In this document: positions 38,084 to 49,086 of the stretch, in pieces
How the letters are laid out: every line of letters starts with the position of its first letter
How positions within the stretch are numbered: position 1 is the first letter of the stretch
NCBI RefSeq assembly: GCF_900110965.1
Contig: NZ_FOFO01000002.1
Coordinates: 62,001-126,000 of the forward strand
DNA: 64,000 bases
Reading direction: 5' to 3'
Source of the DNA: Ectothiorhodospira magna
GTDB lineage: Bacteria; Pseudomonadota; Gammaproteobacteria; Ectothiorhodospirales; Ectothiorhodospiraceae
The notes under the pieces: generated by a model
What the model was told of the DNA's origin: nothing
What the model saw: only the letters and a program-made list of their open reading frames with translations
Database searches by the model: none
Program-made: the position numbers and the translations under genes

Positions 38084-39538
38084 ATGCTGATCTTTGAACG
38101 TTCCCGTCCCGGTCGCCGGACCCCCAGCCAGGCCCCGGCCGGTCGCGCCGATGTCGCCGCGCTGCCCGAGCGCTTCCGGCGCCGTCGTCCGGCGCCGCTG
38201 CCGGAGGTGTCCGAACTGGACGTGGTGCGTCACTACACCCGCCTGTCCCAGAAGAACTTCTCCATCGACACCCATTTCTATCCCCTGGGGTCCTGCACCA
38301 TGAAGTACAACCCCAGGGTGTGCAACAGCCTGGCCATGCTGCCGGGCTTCCTGCGTCGCCATCCTCACGCCCCCGAGTCGGTGAGTCAGGGCTTTTTGTC
38401 CTGCATGTTCGAACTGCAGGAGATGCTCAAGGACGTCACCGGCATGCAGGCCGTGTCCCTGACCCCCATGGCCGGGGCCCAGGGCGAGTTCGCCGGAGTG
38501 GCCATGATCCACGCCTATCACAAGGCCCGCGGGGATGAAGGTCGTACCGAGATCCTGGTCCCCGACGCCGCCCACGGCACCAACCCGGCCACCGCCACCA
38601 TGTGCGGCTACGCCGTGCGCGAGATCCCCACCGACGCCTCCGGCGACGTGGACATGGAGGCCCTCAAGGCCGCCGTGGGGCCTGCCACCGCGGGGATCAT
38701 GCTCACCAACCCGTCCACCCTGGGGGTGTTCGAGCGCCGTATTCACGAGATTGCCCAGGTGGTCCATGACGCCGGTGGCCTGCTGTACTACGACGGCGCC
38801 AACCTGAACGCCATTCTGGGCAAGGTGCGTCCCGGCGACATGGGTTTTGACGTCATCCACATGAACCTGCACAAGACCTTCTCCACCCCCCATGGGGGCG
38901 GGGGTCCCGGCGCCGGCGCGGTGGGTGTGAGCGAGCGGCTCAAGCCCTTCCTGCCCATCCCGGTGGTGGGCCGGGAAGGGGATCGCTATCGCTGGCTCAC
39001 GGAGCGGGACCTGCCCCAGAGCATCGGCCGCCTGTCCGCCTTCGCCGGCAATGCCGGGGTGCTGCTGCGGGCCTATGTCTACATGCGTCTGCTGGGTCGG
39101 GAGGGCATGCCCAGGGTGGCGGACTACTCCACCCTGAACGCCAACTACGTGATGGCCCGTTTGCGGTCCCTGGGCTATGACCTGGCCTTCCCGGAACGTC
39201 GTGCCACCCACGAGTTCATCGTCACCCTGCGACGTCAGGCCAAGGCGCAGGGCGTGACCGCCATGGACGTGGCCAAGCGTCTGCTGGACTACGGCTTCCA
39301 TGCGCCCACCACTTATTTCCCCCTGCTGGTGCCCGAGTGCCTGTTGATCGAGCCCACCGAGACCGAAAGCAAGGAGACCCTGGACGCCTACGTGGAGGCC
39401 ATGGCGAAGATCCTGGAAGAAGCCGCATCCGAGCCAGAGACGGTGAAGGGTGCCCCCCATACCCAGCCCAACCGGCGTTTTGACGAGGTGCGGGCCGCCA
39501 GGGAACTGGACGTGGCCTGGCAACCCGAGGCCGGCTGA
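38084..39538 (+). CDS. gcvPB: Glycine dehydrogenase (decarboxylating) subunit 2
   Basis: Beta half of the P protein. The 484 residues have the PLP-lysine site [18 protein letters not shown] (Lys about 264), SPLG-type core [14 protein letters not shown], and [13 protein letters not shown]. The ATG at 38084 has CAGGAG 7 nt upstream, better than an in-frame GTG at 38054 inside the hairpin repeat. It overlaps dgkA by one base. Confidence 0.96.
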   Translation: MLIFERSRPGRRTPSQAPAGRADVAALPERFRRRRPAPLPEVSELDVVRHYTRLSQKNFSIDTHFYPLGSCTMKYNPRVCNSLAMLPGFLRRHPHAPESVSQGFLSCMFELQEMLKDVTGMQAVSLTPMAGAQGEFAGVAMIHAYHKARGDEGRTEILVPDAAHGTNPATATMCGYAVREIPTDASGDVDMEALKAAVGPATAGIMLTNPSTLGVFERRIHEIAQVVHDAGGLLYYDGANLNAILGKVRPGDMGFDVIHMNLHKTFSTPHGGGGPGAGAVGVSERLKPFLPIPVVGREGDRYRWLTERDLPQSIGRLSAFAGNAGVLLRAYVYMRLLGREGMPRVADYSTLNANYVMARLRSLGYDLAFPERRATHEFIVTLRRQAKAQGVTAMDVAKRLLDYGFHAPTTYFPLLVPECLLIEPTETESKETLDAYVEAMAKILEEAASEPETVKGAPHTQPNRRFDEVRAARELDVAWQPEAG

Positions 39539-39897
39539 TGGCCTACAGCGGCAACCGGGGCCTGACCCGGATCATCAAGGCGGCCGGATATTCCTGGAAG
39601 GGGCTGCGCAGCACCTTCCGCCACGAGGCCGCCTTTCGTCAGGAGTTGCTGGCGATGATCGTCCTGGTGCCCCTGGCCCTGTGGCTGGGGGACAACGGCG
39701 TGGAGCGGGCCTTGCTGATCGGCAGCCTGTTCCTGATCCTCATCGTGGAACTGCTCAATTCCGGGATCGAGGCGGCCATCGACCGCATCGGTCGGGATTA
39801 CCATGATCTTTCAGCCCGGGCCAAGGACATGGGGTCGGCGGCGGTCCTGCTGTCCATCCTCCACGCCGTTGTCGTGTGGTTGCTGGTGCTGATTTAA
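39538..39897 (+). CDS. dgkA: Diacylglycerol kinase
   Basis: Small trimeric membrane kinase that recycles diacylglycerol to phosphatidate. The 119 residues show GLTRIIKAAGYSWKGLR, RHEAAFRQE, three transmembrane helices and the signature VELLNSGIEAAIDRIG with catalytic Glu. Translation is coupled to gcvPB through a TGATG overlap. It converges with znuA. Confidence 0.95.
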   Translation: MAYSGNRGLTRIIKAAGYSWKGLRSTFRHEAAFRQELLAMIVLVPLALWLGDNGVERALLIGSLFLILIVELLNSGIEAAIDRIGRDYHDLSARAKDMGSAAVLLSILHAVVVWLLVLI

Positions 39898-39910
39898 GGT
39901 CGACAACGCC

Positions 39911-40885
39911 TTATGGTTGACTCAGGCAGTCCACCAGGCTCTGCCCCAGGTTTTCCAGCAGCTGGAAATAGCTTTCCACGCCCGCCGGCAGGTCCGCGCC
40001 CAGCGGATCCAGCACGCCGGTGCGTGCCCCGGTGCCGTCGATCAGGGTTTCCACGATGGCCGGCCGGAACTGGGGTTCGCTGAAGACGCAGATGGCATCG
40101 GAATCCTGAATCCGCTGACGGATCTCCTGGATCCGGCGCGCACCCGCCGGGCGGGCGGGATCCACCGTCACCGAACCCGCCGGGGTCAGACCGTAGTGTC
40201 TTTCAAAGTACTGATAGGCATCGTGGAACACGATGAAGGGGTGTCCCTGCACCGGCTCCAGCCGGGCCTGAAGCGTGGCATCCAGGGTCTCCAGGCGGGC
40301 CAGGATGCGATCCCGGTTTTCCCCGTAGCGGTCAGCATGGTCGGGGTCCTTGTCGGCCAGGACGTCGGCCACATGGCGGACGATACGGGCCGCGTTCTCG
40401 GGCGATAACCAGACATGGCTGTCCACGTCATGGTGATGATCGTGACCATGGCTGTGACTGTGACTATGGCTATGACCATGGTTGTGGTCATGACCGTGGC
40501 CGTGGTCATGGCGATCCCAGATGCCTCCCTCCCGTAGTTCATGACGCACCAGGTCGGCGTCCTTGAGCAGGGTGACTTTTGTCACGGATTCCGGCAGTCT
40601 GGCCAGAGGCCGCTCCAGAAAACCTTCCAGGTCGCGGCCCACCCAGATCACCACCTGGGCCGACTGCAGATGCCGCATGTCCGAAGGACGCAGGGCGTAG
40701 TCATGGGGAGAGGCCCCGCCGGGCACCAGCAGCACCGGCTCTGCCACGCCTTCCATGATCCCGCTGACCAGATTGTGGATCGGGGGTATGCTGACCACGA
40801 CCCGAGGGGCTGCCTGCAACACCGTCGGCAGGAGCATGACCAGTACCAGGGCCGTGAGGCCCGCAAGCAATCGGCGGCTGCGCAT
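39911..40885 (-). CDS. znuA: Zinc ABC transporter substrate-binding protein ZnuA
   Basis: Periplasmic Zn2+-binding component of ZnuABC. The 324 residues have a signal peptide (cleavage near LQAAP), Zn ligand His 61 (GASPHDYALRPSD), a long His/Asp-rich loop (about 126-153), His 157 (DSHVWLSPENA) and HDAYQYFERHYGL. The His-rich loop identifies zinc specificity. It is divergent from znuCB across a Zur-like palindrome. Confidence 0.96.
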   Translation of the reverse strand: MRSRRLLAGLTALVLVMLLPTVLQAAPRVVVSIPPIHNLVSGIMEGVAEPVLLVPGGASPHDYALRPSDMRHLQSAQVVIWVGRDLEGFLERPLARLPESVTKVTLLKDADLVRHELREGGIWDRHDHGHGHDHNHGHSHSHSHSHGHDHHHDVDSHVWLSPENAARIVRHVADVLADKDPDHADRYGENRDRILARLETLDATLQARLEPVQGHPFIVFHDAYQYFERHYGLTPAGSVTVDPARPAGARRIQEIRQRIQDSDAICVFSEPQFRPAIVETLIDGTGARTGVLDPLGADLPAGVESYFQLLENLGQSLVDCLSQP

Positions 40886-40913
40886 GGGTGAATGGACTCC
40901 ATGGTTGATGTGG

Positions 40914-40931
40914 GTTATGTAATACTATAAC
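40914..40931. promoter_or_regulatory. Putative Zur box between znuA and znuC
   Basis: GTTATGTAATACTATAAC: perfect GTTAT/ATAAC half-sites around an AT-rich centre, in the divergent znuA-znuC promoter region. Zur represses znu genes through AT-rich palindromes of this kind in gammaproteobacteria; the match is by eye. Confidence 0.6.
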
Positions 40932-40982
40932 AATCTTCCCGGAAAACACTTCCATCCTTTCTCTGCGCCGAGTCCGGTTGCC

Positions 40983-41823
<841 letters not shown>

Positions 41824-41831
<8 letters not shown>

Positions 41832-42636
41832 TTTCATTGTCCGGGCCTTGCTCGGCGGCATGGCCGTGGCCCTGGTGGCGGGGCCGCTGGGTTCCTTCGT
41901 GGTCTGGCGCCGGATGGCCTATTTCGGCGATACCCTGGCCCATTCCGCCCTGTTGGGAGTCGCCCTGGGTTTTCTCATCGGTCTGAACGTGAATCTGACC
42001 GTGGTCATCCTCTGTGTAACCCTGGCCCTGGTGCTCATGTTGCTGCAGCGGCAGCGACGGCTGGCCACGGACACCCTGCTGGGCATCCTGGCCCACAGCA
42101 GTCTGTCCCTGGGATTGGTGGCGGTGGCCTTTCTGGAAGGGGTCCGGATTGATCTGATGGCCTACCTGTTCGGCGACATCCTGGCGGTGTCCCATGAGGA
42201 CCTGATATGGATCTTCCTCGGTGGCGTGCTGGCCCTGGGGATGCTGGCGGCCCTGTGGCGACCCCTGCTGGCGATCACGGTGCATGAGGATCTGGCCCGG
42301 GTGGAGGGGGTGAGGGTGACCCTGGTGAGCATGGGTTTCATGCTGCTCATGGCCCTGGTCATTGCCGTGGCCATGAAGGTGGTGGGCATTTTGCTGATCA
42401 CCTCGTTGATGATCATTCCGGCGGCGGCGGCCCGGCGGTTGTCGTCCACGCCGGAGCGGATGGCCCTGTTCGCGGCCCTGATCGGCTGTCTGGCCGTGGC
42501 CGGCGGTTTGTGGGGGTCCCTGACCTGGGATACCCCCGCCGGACCTTCCATCGTGGTGGCGGCGGCATTGCTGTTTGCCGTGATCTTCAGTCTGCCGGGG
42601 GCTGCCCTGCTGCGTCGGCTCCGTACGCCGTCCTAG
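41824..42636 (+). CDS. znuB: Zinc ABC transporter permease ZnuB
   Basis: ABC-3 family membrane permease of 270 residues, starting MDDFIVRALLGGMAVALVAGPLG, with FVVWRRMAYFGDTLAHSALLG and about eight hydrophobic segments (for example MKVVGILLITSLMIIPAAAA). The start overlaps the end of znuC (ATGGATGA), giving coupled translation. Confidence 0.95.
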
Positions 42637-42640
42637 CCGG

Positions 42641-43141
42641 CTAGAGGCGGCGCTCCAGGGTCAGGAAGGTGTAGGGATAGGGGTTTTTGTCATCGGCATC
42701 ATGGGCTTCCCGGGCCACTTCCTGCCAGGTCTCGTTGAGCTGGGGCAGGAAGGTGTCTCCCTCGAAGGCATGCTCGATCACCGTCAGGTGCATCCGCCGG
42801 CACAACGGCAAAAGATGCCGGAACAGGTCCGCCCCGCCGATGACGAAGATCTCCTCCACCGCCCCGGCGGCCGCCAGGGCCTGGTCCAGGTCGTGGACCA
42901 CCGTGCAGCCGGGGGCCTGGAAATCCGGGTCTCGGGTCATGATCAGACTGCGTCGGCCCGGCAGCGGGCGACCAATGGACTCGAAGGTCTTGCGCCCCAT
43001 GAGCATGCAGCCGCCCATGGTCAGACGCTTGAAATGGGCAAGATCCGCCGGCAGGTGCCAGGGCAGGCGGTTGTCGGCGCCGATGAGCCGGTTGCGGTCC
43101 ATGGCGACCACGGCGGTGAGCAGCGGTTGGGAATCGGTCAT
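42641..43141 (-). CDS. folA: Dihydrofolate reductase
   Basis: Reduces dihydrofolate to tetrahydrofolate with NADPH. The 166 residues show [29 protein letters not shown] (Asp of the active site), [16 protein letters not shown] and VIGGADLF. It overlaps thyA (ATGA), so the enzyme that makes dihydrofolate and the one that recycles it are translated together. Confidence 0.97.
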   Translation of the reverse strand: MTDSQPLLTAVVAMDRNRLIGADNRLPWHLPADLAHFKRLTMGGCMLMGRKTFESIGRPLPGRRSLIMTRDPDFQAPGCTVVHDLDQALAAAGAVEEIFVIGGADLFRHLLPLCRRMHLTVIEHAFEGDTFLPQLNETWQEVAREAHDADDKNPYPYTFLTLERRL

Positions 43142-43971
43142 ACGGACACCGGGGCCTTGATGTGGGGATGGGCCTGGTAATCCAGCAGGGTGAAGTCCTC
43201 GTAACGGAAGTCGAACAGGGATTTCACCGCCGGATTGAGCACCATCCGGGGCAGGGGATAGGGTTCGCGGGCCAGCTGCTCACGGGCCTGATCCAGGTGG
43301 TTCAGATACAGATGCACGTCACCGAAGGTATGGATGAACTCCCCCGGTTCCAGGTCCGTGACCTGGGCCACCATGAGGGTGAGCAGGGCGTAGGAGGCCA
43401 TGTTGAAGGGCACCCCCAGAAAGATATCGGCGCTGCGCTGATAGAGCTGGCAGGACAGTCGCCCGTCGGCCACATAAAACTGGAACAGACAATGGCAGGG
43501 TGCCAGGGCCATGCGTCCGGCGCGGACATTGTCCTGGGGGGAGACGCTTTCGTCCGGCAGGTCCGCCACGTTCCAGGCACTGACGATCAGGCGCCGGGAG
43601 TCGGGCCGGGTGCGGATCTGTTCCACCACCTGGCTGATCTGATCCACGTGACCGCCGCCGGGCAGGGGCCAGGACCGCCATTGCCGACCATAGACCGGCC
43701 CCAGATCGCCGTCCGCCGTGGCCCATTCATCCCAGATGCGCACCCCGTTGGCCTGCAGATAGGCGGTGGAGGTGTCACCTTTGAGGAACCAGAGCAGTTC
43801 GTGGATGATGGACTTGAGATGCAGCTTCTTGGTGGTCACCAGAGGAAACCCCTGGGCCAGGTCGAAGCGCATCTGGTGACCGAACAGGGAACGGGTGCCG
43901 GTACCGGTGCGGTCGGATTTCTCCGTGCCCTGTTCCAGCAGTTGTTGCAGGAGCTGAAGATAACTATGCAT
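43138..43971 (-). CDS. thyA: Thymidylate synthase
   Basis: Methylates dUMP to dTMP. The 277 residues contain [12 protein letters not shown], catalytic Cys in [38 protein letters not shown] and the C-terminal [10 protein letters not shown]. It overlaps lgt upstream by 8 nt and folA downstream by 4 nt, the lgt-thyA-folA order known from related genomes. Confidence 0.97.
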   Translation of the reverse strand: MHSYLQLLQQLLEQGTEKSDRTGTGTRSLFGHQMRFDLAQGFPLVTTKKLHLKSIIHELLWFLKGDTSTAYLQANGVRIWDEWATADGDLGPVYGRQWRSWPLPGGGHVDQISQVVEQIRTRPDSRRLIVSAWNVADLPDESVSPQDNVRAGRMALAPCHCLFQFYVADGRLSCQLYQRSADIFLGVPFNMASYALLTLMVAQVTDLEPGEFIHTFGDVHLYLNHLDQAREQLAREPYPLPRMVLNPAVKSLFDFRYEDFTLLDYQAHPHIKAPVSV

Positions 43972-44761
43972 GACGTGCCTTCTCCCGCCGTCGGGCCCAG
44001 GCCAGCAGGATGACGCCGGCCAGGATCATGGGCAGGGTGAGGAGTTGACCCAGGGTGAGCCAGCCGAAGGCCAGATAACCGATGTGGGCGTCGGGCAGGC
44101 GCCAGAATTCCACCAGGAAGCGGAACACCCCGTAACCCATCAGGAACAGGCCGGACACCGCCCCCACCGGTCGCCAGCGCCGGGAGAAGAACCACAGGAT
44201 CAGGAACAGGGCCAGCCCTTCCAGGGCCGCCTGGTAGAGCTGGGTGGGGTGACGGGGCAGCAGGTCCGCGGCCGGGAAGATCATGCCCCAGGGCAGGTCC
44301 GTGGGTTTGCCCCAGAGTTCGCCGTTGATCCAGTTGCCGATGCGTCCGGCCCCCAGGCCGATGGGGATGAGGGGGGCGACGAAGTCGGTGAGTTGCAAAA
44401 AGCCGCAACCCAGCTTGCGGGCATAGAGCCAGCAGGTGACCAGCACCCCGATCAGACCGCCGTGGAAGCTCATGCCCCCTTCCCAGAGCCGGATGAGCAT
44501 CAGTGGATCACCGGCCAGGGCGTCTAGGTTGTAGAACAGGACATAACCCAGTCGCCCCCCCACGATCACGCCGATGACGCCGTAGAAGAGCAGGTCGGAA
44601 ACCTGCTCCCGGTTCAGGGGGCTCCAGGGCTGGCCGGCCCGCAGCCAGCCCAGGGCCCAGAAGGCGGCAAAGCCCAGCAGGTACATGAGGCCGTACCAGT
44701 GGATCTGCAGGGGACCCAGGCTCAGGGCCACGGGATCGATGAAGGGATGTGTAGGCGTCAT
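43964..44761 (-). CDS. lgt: Prolipoprotein diacylglyceryl transferase
   Basis: Inner-membrane enzyme that attaches diacylglycerol to lipoprotein cysteines (for example Pal here). The 265 residues are strongly hydrophobic, with [33 protein letters not shown] and the signature [17 protein letters not shown]. Length matches the family. First gene of the lgt-thyA-folA run. Confidence 0.97.
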   Translation of the reverse strand: MTPTHPFIDPVALSLGPLQIHWYGLMYLLGFAAFWALGWLRAGQPWSPLNREQVSDLLFYGVIGVIVGGRLGYVLFYNLDALAGDPLMLIRLWEGGMSFHGGLIGVLVTCWLYARKLGCGFLQLTDFVAPLIPIGLGAGRIGNWINGELWGKPTDLPWGMIFPAADLLPRHPTQLYQAALEGLALFLILWFFSRRWRPVGAVSGLFLMGYGVFRFLVEFWRLPDAHIGYLAFGWLTLGQLLTLPMILAGVILLAWARRREKARHA

Positions 44762-44781
44762 CGGTGGATTCTAACCTGTGG

Positions 44782-45984
44782 TTATTGTCCGATACAGCGA
44801 CAGAGGATCGCCTTGAGATAGGCCGTCTCCGGCATGGCCGGATGGATGGGGTGATCACTGGCCTGACCGCCGCGGGACAGGATCTGCATCTGTCGGTCCA
44901 CGTGGCGGGCGGCGGCATGAATCTGTTTTTCCAGGGCATCGGCCGCCATGTGCTGGGAGCAGGAACAGGCGATGAGAAAGCCGTCCCGGGCCAGGACCTG
45001 CAGGGCCATCTGGTTGATGCGCCGGTAGGCGGCGGTCCCTTCCTTGAGGTCCTTGCGGCGTTTGATGAAGGCCGGCGGGTCGACGATGATCAGATCGAAA
45101 CGGGCCCGTTCCTCCCGCAGTCGGCGCAGCACCTCGAAGGCGTCTCCCGCCAGGGCCTGCACCCGGTCATCCACCCGGTTCAGGCGGGCATTGGCTTCCA
45201 CCTGGGCGACGGCATCGGCGGAGGCATCCACGCAGGTGACCTGTTCTGCCCCGTGCATGGCTGCCTGGATGCCCCAGCCCCCCGCGTAACTGAACAGGTC
45301 CAGCACCCGGGCCCCGGTGGAGAGGCGCCGCAGCCAGGCCCGGTTGTCCCGTTGGTCATAGAACCAGCCGGTCTTCTGGCCCGCCAGCAGGGGGACCTGG
45401 AAGCGGGCGCCGTTTTCGGTGATCTCCACGGTCTCCGGGATGGGGCCGGTGGCCGGCTGCACATAAAGATCCAGCCCTTCCAGGCTACGCACCGGGCTGT
45501 CGTTGCGCCAGAGCACGGCGCTCGGGCGCAGCACCTTCTCGAAGGCGCTCAGCAGGGCATCCCGCAGGCGTTCCATGCCGGCGGTGGTGATCTGGGCCAC
45601 CAGCACGTCGCCGTAGCGGTCCACCACCAGACCCGGCAGACCGTCGCTCTCGCCGTGAACCAGTCGGTAGAAGGGTTCCTCGAACAGACGCTCCCGCAGG
45701 GACAGGGCCACCTTGAGGCGGTGGACCAGCAGGGAGGGGCCGAAGGGGTGATCCGCGTCCCGGGTCACCAGGCGGGCACAGATGAGGGAATTGGGGTTGG
45801 CGTAGCCCGTGCCCAGGGTGCGCCCCCGGCTGTCCTGGAGGGTCACCGGCTGGCCCGGTTCCAGGGAGCGGATGGGGGTGGCCTCCACGTCCACTTCATT
45901 GCTGAAGATCCAGGCGTGGCCGGCCAGCAGGCGCCGTTCTTCGTTTTTCTTCAGGCGCAGGGGGACGTAGTCGAGGGTTTCCAT
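44782..45984 (-). CDS. Class I SAM-dependent rRNA methyltransferase (RlmI/RlmK-like)
   Basis: PUA-domain plus Rossmann methyltransferase of 400 residues, resembling 23S rRNA m5C1962 methyltransferase RlmI. Visible are the N-terminal PUA segment (GHAWIFSNEV), DGLPGLVVDRYGDVLVAQ, SAM motif VLDLFSYAGGWGIQAAMHGA, IIVDPPAFIKRRKDLKEG and CSCSQHM with the likely catalytic Cys. CCGGAG precedes the ATG and a TATAAT lies at 46006-46011. The exact target base is inferred from the family only. Confidence 0.9.
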   Translation of the reverse strand: METLDYVPLRLKKNEERRLLAGHAWIFSNEVDVEATPIRSLEPGQPVTLQDSRGRTLGTGYANPNSLICARLVTRDADHPFGPSLLVHRLKVALSLRERLFEEPFYRLVHGESDGLPGLVVDRYGDVLVAQITTAGMERLRDALLSAFEKVLRPSAVLWRNDSPVRSLEGLDLYVQPATGPIPETVEITENGARFQVPLLAGQKTGWFYDQRDNRAWLRRLSTGARVLDLFSYAGGWGIQAAMHGAEQVTCVDASADAVAQVEANARLNRVDDRVQALAGDAFEVLRRLREERARFDLIIVDPPAFIKRRKDLKEGTAAYRRINQMALQVLARDGFLIACSCSQHMAADALEKQIHAAARHVDRQMQILSRGGQASDHPIHPAMPETAYLKAILCRCIGQ

Positions 45985-46005
45985 GGGGGCTCCGGCAAAA
46001 CGCCT

Positions 46006-46011
46006 ATTATA
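46006..46011 (-). promoter_or_regulatory. -10 box of the RlmI-like gene
   Basis: A perfect TATAAT on the minus strand, 21 nt before the ATG at 45984; no convincing -35. The rest of the 197-nt gap up to the DUF499 stop at 46182 shows no gene or terminator. Confidence 0.45.
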
Positions 46012-46181
46012 GACCGATCTGGGCGTGCCCTTGCTTGTTCACCCCTTAGCCAAGCCCCTTCTTCGAAGGGCGCATCCTTGACCGTCTTTTTCCGCCCCGA
46101 GCATGTAGACACAGACTCCGGCTCAATATACACACCTCCAGCCCATGGGCGATGGCGAGGCTTTTGTCGGTTTTGCACTTT

Positions 46182-49046
46182 TTACTGCTCAAACTCCGCC
46201 CCCTTGAACTTCATCACGTTGCAATTCTCCCGGATATCCCGCTGCAGCTTTTCATCGAACCCCTCCGGTGCCTGGGCTTCGATCTCCACCGAGATTTTCA
46301 CCTTCACCCCCGAACACAAGGTGAACTTCTCCACGATCTCATCCACCAACGTGGCAAAATCCATCTTGGCCCTGATGGGGTCCAGGTCCACGGTGCCGTA
46401 GAACTGTTTCTTTACCGTGGCGGAGGGGGTAGTGTTCCCAGGCACTGGCGGCGGTACCTCTGTGACGCCACCACCAGAGGTACCCGAGCCAGATCCGGTT
46501 TTACCCTCACCCGTCGGGCCGCCGGTGGTGTCGGGAACCGGTTCAACAGGCTTATTGATCTGCTCGTCCGCACGTTTTTCCGCCTCCAGACGGTCACGAT
46601 AGGCCCGGGCCGCCTCCCGCTCGATCAGCAGGGATTCCGTGTCGATGCTGGCCCCATGATTGCGGGCAAACACGAAGCCCAGATACCGATCCCCTTCCCT
46701 GCCGGCGGCATGGCCAAAATAATCTTCCGAGGCCAGCCCCTGATTCAGGGCGTCCTTGAAAACCTGGTCATTCAACAAGCGCGGCAGGTACAGGTAGTGG
46801 CAGCAATCCTGCCAGACCTTCAGCGCACTGACGTCGGTGACTCCCTCCTTGAAGTACCACTGCCCCAGCACGTTGCGCAGGAAGATCGGTGACCACTCAA
46901 AAATCACCCACTCCTCTTCCCGCAGTCGCTGCTCGATGGTGTCCACCAGGTTCTTGGTGGTGGTGGCAATCTGTACCACTTCCCACTTCAGTACCGGCTT
47001 GCCCCGCTCAAATTCTTCCAGCGGTGCCATCAGCCACTTGTAAGCCTCACGAATCATCTGGGTCAGCGCGGCCTCGGCAGCATCCCGGTTCTGCTTGGCC
47101 TGACGCAGATGGGCCAAATCCTGATTCAGGGTGCCGTTTTCAATGTCCTCGACAATGGACCGCCAGGCCAGATAGATCCGGCCCTGCTCCTTGAGGCGAC
47201 TGACCACATCCGCATCCGGCGCCAGAAAGATCAGCCGGTTCTGCTTCTGGCGGGGCTGGTCACCCCGTTGGCGCAGGATCTCTTCCGCCACCTTGCCGGC
47301 CTCATGGCGCTCGGTCCGGCTATAGCCCGCCTGGGTGGGCAAGATCACCAGCCGAGGGCCGATACCATAGTCATCCGGCACATCCCCGGAAGGGGTGAAC
47401 ACATGAATCCCGGCGAAGTGGTGACTGCGCCCCATCAGCCGCTGGATACGGTCCTTGAGCAGGGAAATCAGCACATCCTGGTTCTGGATCCGCTGCTTGC
47501 GGCTCTCCATTTCCCGCCGCAGGTTTGGCTTGGTATCAAACCAGAACCGGTCCTGCTCCCCATAGAGATAATGCAACCGGTCCCGCAGGTGTTTGAGGGC
47601 ATCCTCGAAAATGCCGATGGACTGTCCCGGCTGCACGGTCCCCAGGAGAAGGCGTTCCTGCTGGATACCCCTGACATTTTGGGCATTGCTGGAAGGCGCG
47701 CTACCCAGAAACAGGGTACGGGCCGTGCGGCGGGCGGCCTGAACGCTGCCGAACAGGGTCTTTTCCCGATCCAGGTCCAGTGCGGTGGACCGTGGCCCAT
47801 CCACCTCCCGCTCGATCACCGGTTCCCAGCCCTGAGGCAGATAATGGATGCTCTTGTGGCGCACGGTGCTGTCCTCCAGGGGCAGGGAACCGGGCATGAT
47901 CAGGGCATCCCGGTTTTCCGAGAGCCACAGGCGATGAATGACGATGGCCATGTACTGCAGCACACCCCGGGTACGCTGAAATTTCTCCAGGGTGGACCAA
48001 TCTTCGTACAGCCGGTCGAAAATCTCCGGGTGGATCGGATAGGAACGACACAGGCGCTCGAAATACTCATTGGACTGGGTTTCCACGGGAAACTTGGTGG
48101 CATGCTGCCGATAGAAGTCCGAAAACTGGCGGCTGATGCCTTCCACTTCCGCCCGGGTGCCGGAGCAGTCGAACAGGCGGCGGCGGACGATCTCGAACGC
48201 CTCTTCCGTGGCCACCGGCTTCCACACTGATTCCACCCGGGCAAAATACTTCTCCAGGGCGCTGAGTACCTGCTGCCCCTGGGTACCCCCCACTTCCAGT
48301 TCCGATTCGGGCAGGGAGGCCAGCAGGATGGCATTGGGCACCGCCTTCAGGGCTTCGGTCAGCCCCTGGATGAAGCTGAGATTGCTGTCATAGGTGCCGG
48401 CCAGATAGGACTTGCCCGGCGCCAACTGGCGGATGAAGGCCAGCAGCTCGTCGATCAGGATCACGCAGGGGGCCGCCTGCTCCAGCAGTTGCCTGAGCAC
48501 TTCCTTGCCCGGTGAGACCCCGCTTTCGTCGCTTTGGGCCACGCGCTCGTAGCCCGCTTCGCCGAGCAGTTGCCAGGCCAGTTCTCCCCACAGGGTATTC
48601 ACCCGTCGGCCATCCCGAGGCGTCGCCTGACTGGGAGACAGCTTGATGCCGTCGATGACCGCCACCCGAGCCTGGGGCAATTCATGGATGCCGGCCTCAT
48701 CCAGTATCGGCGGCACCCCCATCAGCTTGTCGGTGGCGGTTTGCCGGGCCGCCAGGTGGTACACCGCCAGCATGGTGTGGGTCTTGCCGCCACCAAAGGC
48801 GGTTTGCAACTGGATCACCGGATCGCCGCCCTTTCCGGCCAGACGCTGGGCCACGGAAATCAGCAACAGGCGCATACCCTCGGTGATGTAGGTGCGGGCG
48901 AAGAACTTCTCCGCGTCCTGGTATTCCTCCGGTGCCGTACCGCCGGCCACCTGGGAGATATCCGCCGCAAACTCGGACTGTTTGAAAGTGCCTTCCAGCA
49001 CATCTTTATGGGGGCGGGCGATCTCTTTCCAGGGTTTCAAACTCAT
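46182..49046 (-). CDS. DUF499 (COG1483) AAA-type ATPase of a putative defence cassette
   Basis: A 954-residue predicted ATPase. Walker A is the unusual [17 protein letters not shown] (about 81-97), Walker B is [12 protein letters not shown] (about 194-205) and a sensor-like [14 protein letters not shown] follows. The C-terminal third has a charged helical region, a Pro/Gly/Ser-rich linker (about 850-890) and a small terminal domain. I place the start at ATG 49046, where AAGGA lies 8 nt upstream; a frame reaching 49130 would overlap the methylase. DUF499 proteins recur next to DUF1156 methylases in defence islands. Its precise job (remodelling, loading or sensing) is unknown. Confidence 0.88.
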   Translation of the reverse strand: MSLKPWKEIARPHKDVLEGTFKQSEFAADISQVAGGTAPEEYQDAEKFFARTYITEGMRLLLISVAQRLAGKGGDPVIQLQTAFGGGKTHTMLAVYHLAARQTATDKLMGVPPILDEAGIHELPQARVAVIDGIKLSPSQATPRDGRRVNTLWGELAWQLLGEAGYERVAQSDESGVSPGKEVLRQLLEQAAPCVILIDELLAFIRQLAPGKSYLAGTYDSNLSFIQGLTEALKAVPNAILLASLPESELEVGGTQGQQVLSALEKYFARVESVWKPVATEEAFEIVRRRLFDCSGTRAEVEGISRQFSDFYRQHATKFPVETQSNEYFERLCRSYPIHPEIFDRLYEDWSTLEKFQRTRGVLQYMAIVIHRLWLSENRDALIMPGSLPLEDSTVRHKSIHYLPQGWEPVIEREVDGPRSTALDLDREKTLFGSVQAARRTARTLFLGSAPSSNAQNVRGIQQERLLLGTVQPGQSIGIFEDALKHLRDRLHYLYGEQDRFWFDTKPNLRREMESRKQRIQNQDVLISLLKDRIQRLMGRSHHFAGIHVFTPSGDVPDDYGIGPRLVILPTQAGYSRTERHEAGKVAEEILRQRGDQPRQKQNRLIFLAPDADVVSRLKEQGRIYLAWRSIVEDIENGTLNQDLAHLRQAKQNRDAAEAALTQMIREAYKWLMAPLEEFERGKPVLKWEVVQIATTTKNLVDTIEQRLREEEWVIFEWSPIFLRNVLGQWYFKEGVTDVSALKVWQDCCHYLYLPRLLNDQVFKDALNQGLASEDYFGHAAGREGDRYLGFVFARNHGASIDTESLLIEREAARAYRDRLEAEKRADEQINKPVEPVPDTTGGPTGEGKTGSGSGTSGGGVTEVPPPVPGNTTPSATVKKQFYGTVDLDPIRAKMDFATLVDEIVEKFTLCSGVKVKISVEIEAQAPEGFDEKLQRDIRENCNVMKFKGAEFEQ

Positions 49047-49086
49047 GTCTCGATTCCTTGGTGATGTCCAGCGTGTCTTTCCCGGA

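Noticed and set aside
37487-39523. 678-codon minus-strand frame across tpx and gcvPB
   Set aside because: Antisense shadow of two well-supported genes.
44764-46401. 545-codon plus-strand frame opposite the RlmI-like gene
   Set aside because: Low-complexity antisense frame crossing a promoter region; no recognisable domain.
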